A stretch of DNA of 64,000 nucleotides from Nigrospora sphaerica (taxonomy: Eukaryota; Ascomycota; Sordariomycetes; Amphisphaeriales; Apiosporaceae), in NCBI GenBank assembly GCA_018287875.1, contig JAGVVL010000022.1, positions 2,294,001 to 2,358,000 of the forward strand. Reading direction: 5' to 3'. A model generated the notes under the pieces. The model was not told where the DNA came from, made no database searches, and saw only the letters and a list, made by a program, of their open reading frames with translations. Of this stretch, positions 23,695-33,582 are shown piece after piece. A program made the translations under genes and the position numbers. Every line of letters starts with the position of its first letter. Position 1 is the stretch's first letter.

Positions 23695-25539
23695 ATGACT
23701 TCGGCCGCGGACCAGGCCGTCGCCTTCAAGAACGACGGCAACAAGGCCTTCGCCGCTCACGATTGGGGCAAGGCCGTCGAGCTCTACACAAAGGCCATCG
23801 AGTTGAATGACCAGGAGCCCACCTTTTACACCAACAGAGCCCAGGCACGCCCCTCCTACCCGTCTCCAGCTACTACTATTACTTCTACTACCACCTCTTT
23901 ACCTCGGCCTGCTCGCGTGACTAACACCGCTGCTCCAGGCGCACATCAAGTCCGAGGCCTTCGGCTATGCCATTGCCGATGCGACCAAGGCAATCGAGCT
24001 GAATCCCAAGCTCATCAAGGTGCGTCGCCAGCCCCGTCCCGCCGCCTCGGCGGCAGCCCCGCCCCGCGGGCGCACAGCCATCTGACGCGACTTCCTCCAG
24101 GCCTACTATCGTCGTGCCACGGCTTACGCCGCCATCCTGCGCCCCAAAGATGCCGTCAAGGACTTCAAGGAGTGCGTGCGCATCGACCCCGGCAACAACG
24201 ACGCCAAGCTCAAGCTGGCCGATTGCCAGAAGATTGTGCGCCAGCTCAACTTCTTCGCCGCCATCGAAGTCGGCGATGAGCCCTCCGCCGCCGAGGGTCT
24301 GGATATCGAGTCCATGGCCATCGAGCCCGACTACGACGGTGTCAGGCTCGAGGGCAACGCCATGACACAGGAGTTCATTGACGACATGATCGAGCGCTTC
24401 AAGAACGGCAAGAAGATTCACAGGAAATATGTCTACCAGATCCTGGTGGCCGTCAAGAAGATCGTTTACGACGAGGCCACCATGGTCGAGGTTAAGATCC
24501 CCGAGGATGTCAAGTTGACCGTGTGCGGTGATACTCACGGTTCGTCTCTCCCCCGTCTGTGCGTGGGCGCGTAAGGCTGATACGTGCTGGGCAGGCCAAT
24601 ACTTTGATCTCATGGAGCTATTCCGTCTGAACGGTCGACCCGAAGAGAAGCACTGGTACCTCTTCAACGGCGACTTTGTGGACCGCGGCTCGTGGTCGAC
24701 AGAGATTGCCCTGCTGCTTTACGCCTACAAGTGGCTCCGACCTCACGGCATGTACCTTAACCGTGGCAACCACGAGACGGATGACATGAACAAGGTCTAC
24801 GGCTTCGAGGGCGAGTGCAAGGCCAAGTATAACGAACGGTAAGGGTGTCCCGACGCCGCGCCACCGGCCACGAGAAATGGTTGCTGACGGCAAGCTAGGG
24901 TATTCAAGCTCTTCTCGGAGAGCTTCTCGGCTCTGCCCCTGGCCACGCTTGTGGGCGACAAGTATCTGGTGCTCCACGGCGGTCTCTTCTCGGACGACAA
25001 CGTCTCCCTTGAAGACATCCGTAAGTTGAACCGCCACGCGCAGCGGCAGCCCGGCCAGTCCGGCTTGATGATGGAGATGCTGTGGACCGACCCCCAGACG
25101 GCGCCGGGCCGCGGCCCCAGCAAGCGCGGCGTGGGCATGCAGTTTGGCCCCGACGTGACCAAGCGCTTCTGCGAGAAGAACGGCCTCGAGGCTATCATCC
25201 GAAGCCACGAGGTCCGGATGGACGGGTACGAGGAGGAACACGACGGAAAGTGCATTACAGGTAAGTTGGCGGTGCCGTGATCGCTTTGTCCCCGTGCGTT
25301 GCATTGCTAACCTCTTCCAGTCTTCTCGGCGCCCAAGTACTGCGACCAGACGGAGAACCGTGGCGCATACATCAACATCACCCCCGACTACAAGTTGAAC
25401 TTCCACCAGTTCGACGCAGTGCCGCATCCGAATATCCGGCCCATGGTGAGTGGCGTCGCCCGACCTGGAGCGGACTTGAAATTAGCTAACGCGAATGCAG
25501 GCCTACGCCAACAACTCCGTCATGTCGAGCATGATGTAA
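23695..25539 (+). CDS. PPT1: Serine/threonine protein phosphatase 5 (TPR-PPP)
   Basis: PPP-family phosphatase that binds Hsp90 through TPR repeats. Seven exons: 23695..23844, 23939..24019, 24101..24539, 24595..24838, 24899..25260, 25321..25445 and 25501..25539; the product is 479 residues (human PP5 has 499). Three TPR motifs fill residues 1-120 ([27 protein letters not shown]). Metal-binding and catalytic motifs are intact: [41 protein letters not shown] and FSAPKYCD. The regulatory C-terminus ends NNSVMSSMM. The first intron (23845..23938) begins with GC, not GT, but has a good CTAAC branch point and CCAG acceptor. It exactly joins the first and second TPR motifs. Confidence 0.95.
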
Positions 25540-25817
25540 GGAGCCATTCGAACGCGGGGAGAAAGAAAGTGGCAAGGCGATGTGGGAGGAAGAAAACGCG
25601 GAGGCGGCCTGGCATTTCTGCATATATGACTCTGCATCATCTTGAGGCGATGGCGTTTTGGGGATAAACGGTGTCTCAGAACAGGTCGCATGAACATACA
25701 TACCCTACGGCAGGGACCGCATGCGGCAACCGACAGCTCTGGCTCCCAGGCTGCATACATTAACATGATGTCGCTTGGGCTTGAAACGTCGTCTCAAATC
25801 AGGCTGCCCCGTTCGTG
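25540..25817. other. Convergent 3' spacer PPT1/POP8
   Basis: A 278-bp spacer between converging stop codons. Nothing beyond probable 3' untranslated sequence is seen. Confidence 0.6.
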
Positions 25818-26246
25818 TCACGACGCCCACAGTGAATCCTGGCCGCCCTGGCCCAGCAGGCTGCCCAGCCAGTCCGAACATGCTTTGATACGGAGGGCGA
25901 CATGCTGGTTCGCCTCGTAGGTGCCCTGCCAAGCCGTTACGGCAGCCGAGAAGGCGGCGAGGTCCGGACAGGGGACGCGCAGCCAGCATTCAGTGCCCTC
26001 GACCTTGAGGATATCGATAGCAATGGCGAGGCCGGCGGTGCCCAGGAACTGCTTCAAGGCGGCGGAGCAAAAGGAGCGCACCTGCAGGGCATCGAGCTCG
26101 GGCGGGCGTGGGTTATTGCTCAGGAGATGCAGATGCGCATAGGAGAACTGGGGGGCCTTGATAGTGCAGCTGGCCAGCTCGTGCGACTTTTGTGACGAAG
26201 CGGCCGCTGCCGAACTCATCAGCGACGTGTCGCCCGGCTCGGCCAT
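25818..26246 (-). CDS. RNase P/MRP subunit Pop8-like protein
   Basis: Single-exon protein of 142 residues. Pop8-like proteins are small Alba-like or Rpp14-like subunits of RNase P and RNase MRP, which process tRNA and rRNA precursors in the nucleus. The family core is visible: KAPQFSYAHLHLLSN, LQVRSFCSAALKQFLGTAG, IAIDILKVEGTECWLRVP, and a C-terminal helix ending near GSLLGQGGQ. A second in-frame Met at residue 10 (MSSAAAASSQ) is an alternative start; the alanine/serine-rich N-terminus is not conserved. The call rests on pattern resemblance to fungal Pop8, so it is less certain than its neighbours. Divergent from SPT4. Confidence 0.72.
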   Translation of the reverse strand: MAEPGDTSLMSSAAAASSQKSHELASCTIKAPQFSYAHLHLLSNNPRPPELDALQVRSFCSAALKQFLGTAGLAIAIDILKVEGTECWLRVPCPDLAAFSAAVTAWQGTYEANQHVALRIKACSDWLGSLLGQGGQDSLWAS

Positions 26247-26894
26247 GGTGAGTTGGGAGCGATGTGCTGCAACTTGCCCGTACCGAACGAGCGGCTACTC
26301 AATACTTCTCTATAGGAGGTCGCCGGGACAGCAACCGGCCGCGGAAAAGAAAAGTGACGGGAGCTGGACAGAGGCGGGCAATGAGCGAGTCTTGGATTTC
26401 CGAACGGAGACTACAGGAGTGGCGGGCTAGATGGTAACCGCCCGCACTAGCTTCTGCGGTCCCTGCAGCAAGCTTCGTTGTCTGCAAAGATATGTACTTA
26501 CATACCTACATCTTGTATTCACGTACCTACATGCGTGCCTCCTGCAGGTCAGGCACATGCACCTGCCGTACCATGTTAAAAAAAACATCAATACATAAGT
26601 ACCCTGCTACAGCTAAACCAACGGTTAGGCCGCATTAGGTTTGTATATGTGTACCTACGCAGGTACATATGTGTGTACTTACGTAGCGCAACGTAGAGGT
26701 GCTGGTGCTTATCGATAAAGTCAGGCCGGGCCCTATGGCACGCGAGGTGAAGGCGCCGGAAGCATCAAGTTCATCGTCGACAGCATTCCATTCCACCACC
26801 TTTCTACTCCATCCTCGCGTGCCCCCAGACAAAGCTGGTATCCATAGGCAGCCCCAGGGAACACGCCGCGCAACCTTGCCGCTGACAGCCCAGT
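26247..26894. promoter_or_regulatory. Divergent promoter region POP8-like/SPT4 with an inverted repeat
   Basis: This 648-bp region lies between the two ATGs. The stretch 26490-26700 is AT-richer and full of TACCTA/TAGGTA and GTACAT words. A near-perfect inverted repeat around TGTACCTACG/CAGGTACA lies at about 26646-26673. No gene is seen. Confidence 0.45.
26646..26673. repeat. Short imperfect inverted repeat
   Basis: The arms TGTACCT and AGGTACA, extended outwards by ATATG and CATAT-like bases, flank a four-base centre. It is about 225 bp upstream of SPT4. Confidence 0.6.
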
Positions 26895-27442
26895 ATGTCA
26901 GAGGCCAACAACTTTGTGCCCCCGGGCCAACAACGCTACCTGCGCGCGTGTATGGTCTGCTCCATCGTCATGACTATGACTGTACGTCGCGTACCCTCCC
27001 CCGGTCTAGTGAAGTGATGCCGGGTGCACACCGTATGTATATGTGGCCGGCCAGCTGCTGACGAGTCAACTGCCATCACCGTACAGCGTTTCCGACAAGA
27101 GGGCTGCCCCAACTGCGAAGAGTTCCTCCACCTGAAAGGCGACCCAGATGCCATCGACAACTGTACCAGCCAGGTCTACGAGGGCCTCATTACCCTCGCC
27201 AACCCCGCTAAGTCCTGGGTCGCCAAGTGGCAGCGCCTGGACAACTATGTCCAGGGCGTCTATGCCATCAAGGTTTCGGGTCAGTTGCCCGACGAAGTGC
27301 GCACTTCGATTGAAGAACAAGGCCACATCTACATTCCGTGAGTAGCGGGCCCCTATCCTCTGAAAGCGCCCATGCGCCCCACGACTGGGTACTGACAGGA
27401 CCGTCGCACAGGAGGGACGGCAGCGCGGTCGAGACGGAATAA
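26895..27442 (+). CDS. SPT4: Transcription elongation factor Spt4
   Basis: Zinc-finger partner of Spt5 in DSIF, which promotes processive elongation by RNA polymerase II. Exons 26895..26981, 27087..27337 and 27412..27442 (31 nt) give 122 residues, typical for Spt4. Zinc ligands are the CMVC pair near residues 19-22 and the CPNC pair at the start of exon 2 (GCPNCEEFL). The NGN-binding half includes [23 protein letters not shown]. Introns are 105 bp (GTACGT...TACAG) and 74 bp (GTGAGT...CACAG). The second joins IYIP to RDGSAVETE. Confidence 0.95.
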
Positions 27443-27786
27443 GGATTACGATTGATTTGAGGCCCCGAGAATCGGCGGCGCATCCGGAGACCGGGCTGGG
27501 GTGCATCGCGCACAATACCATGGCGTGGCGTTGGAATTGGAGAACATTTGGCATTGGTGCATATGGCGTTCCGACGGACTTGATGACACAAACCGAAGAC
27601 GGTGAACTCATGCTTTGAATTGACTGACTTTCCCGCGATCAACAGCACTTCCACAAAAGTATCCTACCCGAGCTATCTACCCACACTGCGAGTGACGAGG
27701 TGTCCAATCAATACGGCATCTGCCCTGGCGATTTCCTACATACCTTCTCACTTAATCCTTCAGCTTTTCACGGCAGCGCCATCGAC
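27443..27786. other. Convergent 3' spacer
   Basis: A 344-bp spacer between SPT4 and the minus-strand orphan gene. No coding signal or structured element is recognised. Confidence 0.6.
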
Positions 27787-29757
27787 CTAGAGTCGATCAC
27801 ATGCCGGGCGCCTACGGCGGGTATCGAATTTGATGGGCGGCACAGACTTGGCTGGGCTCTGAGCGCGTGCCGGGCGAGACCTCTCGGGCTCGGACGCGAT
27901 CGGCGGCAGTCGCCCTGCCTTTAAAGCATGGCCTGGGTGGGGTTGGCCCGCCGTACCGAGCGTCCGGGACCCCGGCATGCCGGGCCATGGCTCTCGTGGT
28001 GCAGTCCTAGCCGCCTGGAACAGGGTCGACCTGGGCAGCTCCCTTTCGGGGGACGACGTAACTGGGGGTCTCTCGGCTCGGGCTTTGGATAGCTTGCTTG
28101 TTCGGCGCGAAGCCATACTGGGGGCTGTCTCGCCGCCTCCTTGCCGTTGATGCATTCCGTTCCGATCCGGTAGACCAAGGTAGGCGCTGATCAAGTCATC
28201 GGTGGATGACAAGGAGGATACTAGGCCACCGCTCCTCTCCGACCCCAATGACGAGCTACCGGAGTGAAGCTGCTGGCTCCAAGCCGTGGAGCTTTTTCTA
28301 TCGGGCTGGTCCTGCATAGTGCCGTTGGGAGACACGACGAACACGAAGTCGGTTGCGCTCGTGCTTTCTACGGGGCAGCTTCTGGGCGTTGCGCCACGCC
28401 CAAAACCAGGGGCATCTCCATTTGCCAAGGGACTTTGGCAGTCTGGTTCTGGCCGCCTCAAAGCCAGAGGCCTTGGGTACAGCGGCGGTCCACCCTCGCC
28501 TGGGTCCACACAGAACTGGGTAAAAACATGAGGGGACCTCTTCGGCGAGGGAGGTGCCGGCGGCGCGGCGCCTGATCCCGATTTGCTACTCCTCCCGTTC
28601 ATTTGTCTTCGGCCCGCCAGGTTCCCGCTTCCGGTGGGAACATAGCGCGGCGCCTCGATATAGGCTCTCTTGGTTTGGGGGCTTTGAGGCTTTCTATCTT
28701 TCGAGGCCTTACCCGCTATCGAGTCCCTACAACGGCGGTCGCGGGAATTTGGTGCTGTGTACGTGTGAAATGGATATGGGCTCCCACTAGGCTGGTACTC
28801 GTGATCTGCTTCTCCATACTTGGGACGTCGCTCGCTATTTTCACGCCCAGTGTTGCCGGCACGAGCTTCGGCAAGCTTTTGCTGTATCCAGGCCGTAGGC
28901 CTAGCGGACGATCCAGTTTCAGCCATGGGCAGTAGCAGGAGGGAGTGCCGCAAGGTTTCCTCGTCAAACTGTCTGTTGCACTTATCGCATGTGCCGCGCG
29001 AGAACTGATCCGCCGTGAGCCGGCTACCGCAGCGCCAGTTACATTCCGGCATACGCTGAAGGACCGGCACCGGAGGCAGTGGCTTGTCCATTCTGGGCGA
29101 GGACGAGTAATTGGACTCGGATGCGTCACTCTCGTTTTCGCCCTCGTCCCGCGCCAGGCCCGGAATGTCGGACGACGAGGGCGGCGTGAGCGAGCTGTAG
29201 GAAGAGTCGCATCTATCCTCCTCGGGCGAGCGACGCGGTGTCTTGGGGGGCCGATAAGTCGTGGCCGGCAGGAGGAGGTGACGGAAGCCGTCCAGCAGCA
29301 GGTCGGGAACGCCCTCCTCGCCGGGGGACTCGAGCCACGCCGCGTCCTTTACCGAGGGCCTCTGGATTCGGTGCAAGCTGTTGGACCGGGACCGGGACGG
29401 AGGGCTGCATCCCTTGCGGGAGGAGTTGGGGACCACCTCGCCGGCGCTGCGCATCTCGCGGGCCGGCTGGACCGGCATACCCCGCGCGCGCGACGCCTCC
29501 TCGCCCACCCACGTCATGGACAGGCCCTCGGGGCTGTTGGGGTCCGTCGCGCAGAGACTCTCGCGGCAATCGACGGCGGCGGCGCCGCCCGGGTCCGCGA
29601 AGTGCGTCTGCCGGAACACGGGCAGCGAACGGGCCGTCGACGCCATAGGCTTCGTCCTGCCCGGGCTCTGGATTCGGACGGGGTCGCTCCGGGGCGGGCT
29701 GGTCCCCCGGGAGGCCGAAGCCGGGGGGCATCCGTGGTTGCTGCGTCGCTCGTACAT
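27787..29757 (-). CDS. Uncharacterised Ser/Pro-rich protein with a CxxxC-CxxC motif
   Basis: A single open exon of 656 residues with an ATG at 29757. I do not recognise the family. The sequence is mostly low-complexity and predicted disordered by eye: rich in Ser, Pro, Arg and Gly, with repeated RSP/SPE-type motifs that could be kinase or SH3 targets. One ordered segment stands out at residues 235-285. There Cys239, Cys243, Cys257 and Cys260 have zinc-ribbon-like spacing (CNWRC, then TCDKC), followed by an amphipathic stretch ETLRHSLLLLP. A second conserved-looking patch is ESTSATDFVFVVSPNGTM, and STDDLISAYLGL lies near residue 545. The long uninterrupted frame supports it being real. It has no membrane segment or signal peptide. 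Function unknown. Confidence 0.75.
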   Translation of the reverse strand: MYERRSNHGCPPASASRGTSPPRSDPVRIQSPGRTKPMASTARSLPVFRQTHFADPGGAAAVDCRESLCATDPNSPEGLSMTWVGEEASRARGMPVQPAREMRSAGEVVPNSSRKGCSPPSRSRSNSLHRIQRPSVKDAAWLESPGEEGVPDLLLDGFRHLLLPATTYRPPKTPRRSPEEDRCDSSYSSLTPPSSSDIPGLARDEGENESDASESNYSSSPRMDKPLPPVPVLQRMPECNWRCGSRLTADQFSRGTCDKCNRQFDEETLRHSLLLLPMAETGSSARPTAWIQQKLAEARAGNTGRENSERRPKYGEADHEYQPSGSPYPFHTYTAPNSRDRRCRDSIAGKASKDRKPQSPQTKRAYIEAPRYVPTGSGNLAGRRQMNGRSSKSGSGAAPPAPPSPKRSPHVFTQFCVDPGEGGPPLYPRPLALRRPEPDCQSPLANGDAPGFGRGATPRSCPVESTSATDFVFVVSPNGTMQDQPDRKSSTAWSQQLHSGSSSLGSERSGGLVSSLSSTDDLISAYLGLPDRNGMHQRQGGGETAPSMASRRTSKLSKARAERPPVTSSPERELPRSTLFQAARTAPREPWPGMPGSRTLGTAGQPHPGHALKAGRLPPIASEPERSRPARAQSPAKSVPPIKFDTRRRRPACDRL

Positions 29758-31213
29758 AGGCGTGTTTTCAGAGTTACATCTATGGCCTGCTTGCTTTTCT
29801 CTTCGTTTTTTTTTCTCCCAAATCCCCCCCCCTTTGCTCTTTTTTTCCTTCCTTCTCGCGCGCTCTCGAGGCAGGAAAGCGCAAGAAGAAAGAGCCCTAC
29901 GTCAGTGGGTTGGTCACGCAGGGGATGTTTCGTCTGAGACGCCGGTCTCGTGGTTGTCTCACGGGAGGGGAGGGACGAAAAGAGAGTCGCTATGTGAAAA
30001 AAGGCCAAGGAAAGACAAAAATCACGGGGACCCCGAACAATGCCCACGAAAGAAGGAGAAATGACCAAATGACGACGAGGGACTTTCTAGGAGCAATGCA
30101 ATGGAAACCCCCGAGGGCAGTGGGTCTTGTTTTCTTCCGGGCAACTGGAGAGTGAGTGGGAGAGAAAGAGAGAGAAAAAGAAAGCCACGGGCAAGACACT
30201 CGCATGATGAAGGGAGGGGAGAGGGGGGGGGGGGGCGTACATAGGTGCAGGAGGGTAAGAAGGCGCACACGAGACCCAAAAACGCCAAACAGCCTGAAAG
30301 GCAGGACGACACACAACCCTCCCGGGTGGGCTTTCGCAAAAAGGGACAGAAAGGAATAGAAAGGACGGAGGTGAGTGGTAAAAAAGGAGGAACCGGGGGC
30401 GGGCACAGAAGGGGGGGAGGGATGGGGGAATGTGGTGCACAGCATACACACCGTGAATGGGGCGGGTTTTTGGTTCGGCGCAGAGGTGCACCAACACTCT
30501 CGGTTGGCTCGCATCGCGAGTGGAAGCCAGAACAAAGAGACCCGGAGAGGAGGGGGAGGGAGAGAAAGGGAGGGTAAAGGGGGAAAGAGCGCAGGCTTTA
30601 GGATTCGATGGCCCTCGGAGCGAGAAGCTATTTTGCTTTACCCCTTTCACTACCCCGGCCCAACCACGCCGTTTCTTTGTATCTCTATTCTTGAACCACC
30701 CCCCCTTCTGGCGCAGCCGCGGACGGCTCTAGGCCCTTTGCCGCGTGTATGAACTGTGAGGCGGGCTTTCATGCTCATCGCCCCAGCCTCAGTATACGGG
30801 AATGGAGGCTAAGGGGTCCAGGGGCAGTGGTCTTATCGGGGGGTGGCCTTTGCTTCGCTTTGCGCCAGAGCCCGTCTTTACACAAGAGACACGACGGGCA
30901 CCTTTTGTCCATGGATTCGTCGTTTGGATTGGTGCAAGGAAAGTTATACGCTATGTGGAGTATTCAATGCCGACGATGACAAGCACTGTGTTGTCACCAA
31001 GTCTCTGCAGTCTAAGTAGGTATGATGGATGCCTCGGAAAGCCCTGGAACCTTCATCTCTTGTACGGGTAAGACGAAAAGAAGAAAAGAGAAGAAGACCG
31101 CTATACCGTGCAGTCCTACCCTGGCCGACACCGACACCACTAATGCGATTTCCTACAATACAATGCTTACTAATTCGAAGCGCGGCGGCCATCTCTGCCC
31201 CCGTAGAGCTGGC
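29758..31213. other. Long CT-rich leader or promoter of the orphan gene
   Basis: Between the orphan gene start and the transporter stop. From about 29.8 to 30.76 kb the + strand is strongly purine-rich (GGGAGAGAAAGAGAGAGAAA and similar), so the minus strand is CT-rich. Several overlapping frames of up to 187 codons here are Ser/Pro/Phe-rich and look like by-products of composition. No gene is supported. The rightmost 450 bp hold the transporter 3' region. Confidence 0.5.
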
Positions 31214-33582
31214 TTAGTTCTTGGTGTCGCAATACTTGGGCAGGCCGGAACCTGACGAGCTGGCCCAGCTCATGATGGTCAGCGTCGTCGTGTAGGCCAT
31301 GGCGATGAAGCCGAATATGCACAGCGCAATGTCCGAGGCCTTCCAAAGACGGCTCCGGGCCACACCCCTGTAGTGGAGCAAGGGCTGTTGCCGCTGTCAG
31401 TAATTTGTGCGAAAGCCGCCGTGGCGGGAGAAGGGGGGGGGGCTTCACTCACGGGGTAAATATAGACGAGCGGGATGCAGGCAAAGTTGCCCACGAGCGC
31501 CACGAACTTGTCGAGGTTGTCGGCTCCCACCCAGGCCACAAAGGCACAGAAGAAGACGGTGAAGAAACGGAAGATGTTCTTCTGCCACTTGATGTACGGG
31601 TTGTACTTGCCGCTCCTGGTGAAGAGAGCATTCTCGACAATCTTGATGGCAGGGAAGATCTGCAGCGGCGTAGAGAGGAGAATGGCCAGGGAGTAGAGGA
31701 ACTGAACGCCGTTGACGAGCTTATTGTCCTGCGGCAGGTTCAACAGGACCACCGTTTCCGTCTTGGAGCCGTACGCGGCGTACGACACAGCACCCATCAC
31801 GGTGAACAAGACGGTGATGATAATCATGACCAAAAACATAACCTTGGGGAACTTGGCGGGTGACTTCATCGATTCCTGGATAGGGATGATGAGGCCAATG
31901 CCCTCAAAGGTGAAAATGGCTGTGCCGATGAACAAGGTCCAGTCCTGCTCGTTGAAGAGGATAATGTCGGCGAGGCCGTTGGTGTTGAGCGTAAGGACGT
32001 CGTAGTAGAAGAGATAGGCCAGACCAATGATGATGAAGGCATCGGCTATCAGAGCCGTGAAGCCAAGCTTGCCGATGTCGCGCAGCAAGGCGAACGGCAA
32101 GAAGATGACCATCTGAATGATGATGAGCACCGTGATGGGTATATTGGCCTGGCAGTCCGTCACCGCCAGGAAGAAGGCCTGTAGGTTTTCCGAAGTGAAG
32201 ACGATGTAGGCCGCGACGAAACCAATCTGGCTGATGACGATGGAGGTAAGAATCAGGATCCGCATCCACTTTCCGTACAGAATTCCACCAATGTCACCAA
32301 AAGAGCCCTCGACCTTGAGACGAGTCGTTACGAGGAGGACGAAGCAGTAGTAGCTCAAGGCGGCCACGCCGAAGAGAACGGCGTTGCTGAACACCATGCC
32401 GCCGTTGTAGTAGGCCCGAGGCAGGAACAGGACGCCGGTTCCGACGAACGACTTTAGGAGGAGGAGCGCAGCGTTCATCGGGCTGTTCTTGCCGCTGCCG
32501 CCACGCACCTTGCGTCTCCGGCGCCGGCGCGAGGGTGTCAGTAGGGCGCTGTCCTCCATGGGCTCACGATCGTCATCGCTGTCTTCGTCCGACTCGAACT
32601 CGTCCTCGCCGCCCGAGGCAAAGTACTCGCCCGGCAGGAGATCCTCGTCGTCTTCCTCCAGCTCCTCACCTGCGAAATGGCCGTAGATAGACAGGAACTC
32701 GAGGAAGCTGTTGGTGAAGAGCTGGCGCTTCCTCGAGTCGGCCCCTTCCACATCGCCGCCGCCGCGCTCGTCCGAGGGGCTGCGCGCCGCCCGGCGCAGG
32801 TAATTCCGTCGGAAACCGCCTGGCACCTTGATGTTGTTGATGTCCAAGACTTCATTCTCGGGTTCGGGACGCGGCACGCTGAAGCTCTTGCTGCGCTGGG
32901 GGCGGTTGCGGCCCTCGACCTCGTCGGTCCATTTGTAGATAGGTCGCGTAATGTCACCGCCCTGAAGCTTCAAGCTGGAGAACTCGTCGTAGTCGCCGTC
33001 GGCGTCGGGCCCATCGCCCGGCTGCTTACCCTTCCCCAGGTCGTAAGCGGGCACGGCGCCCGCATCGGCGTTATCCGAGGGCTGGACCAGGTGGCGTTTG
33101 ATGATTTCGGGGTCCTCGTACGCCCCAGTGGCACCGCTCTGCATGAGCCTCGACCGCGCTTCGAAGGAGCCGTAGTTTGTGGGCGTCAGGGCCGCCGGGG
33201 CTTGTGACTGCGAGCCGCCGGCCGCCAGAGAGGGCGACTGGGCCCGTATGGGGGGCGTCCCGAACCGAGGCGGCGAGGTGCCTACGGAGTTGGACAGAGC
33301 AGCGGCGAGGGCGGACACGCCGGGGCCCGACATGCTCGTGCTGGCCTGGCCGGCGCCGGCGAGAGGCGTCAGGTCGCCCGAACTGCCTCCGTTGCGGCGG
33401 GTTACGGACGAGGAGCGCCGGGGCGACGTTCCGAAAGGGCCGGTGGGGACGGGGGAGGCCAGACGCGCCGTCGCGTCGGCCCGAGGCAGCGAGGTGCCGT
33501 AGTTGCGGCCACGAAAGGAGCCGGCGGGCGAGGAGGCAAACGGCGGCGCACCGGCGGGCGAGTCTCGACCGGGAGTAGCCAT
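31214..33582 (-). CDS. Vacuolar amino-acid transporter (AVT3/AVT4 type)
   Basis: AAAP-family transporter that exports neutral amino acids from the vacuole. Exons 33582..31453 and 31384..31214 flank a 68-bp GTGAGT...ACAG intron; the product is 766 residues. Residues 1-365 form a long disordered cytosolic N-terminus, including acidic EELEEDDEDLLPG and basic RRRRRRKVRGG, as in Avt3/Avt4. The membrane domain begins near residue 369 (MNAALLLLKSFVGTGVLFLPRAYYNGG), a hallmark of the family. About eleven hydrophobic segments follow, including FIGTAIFTFEGIGLIIPIQE. Exon 2 carries the last segment (IALCIFGFIAMAYTTTLTIM). The frame also continues upstream of the ATG, but MATPGRDS is the first good start. 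Divergent from the chloride cotransporter. Confidence 0.93.

Noticed and set aside
30087..30650. 187-codon minus-strand frame upstream of the orphan gene
   Set aside because: It is Ser/Pro/Phe low-complexity from the CT-rich tract, starts at GTG, and overlaps another frame of the same kind.
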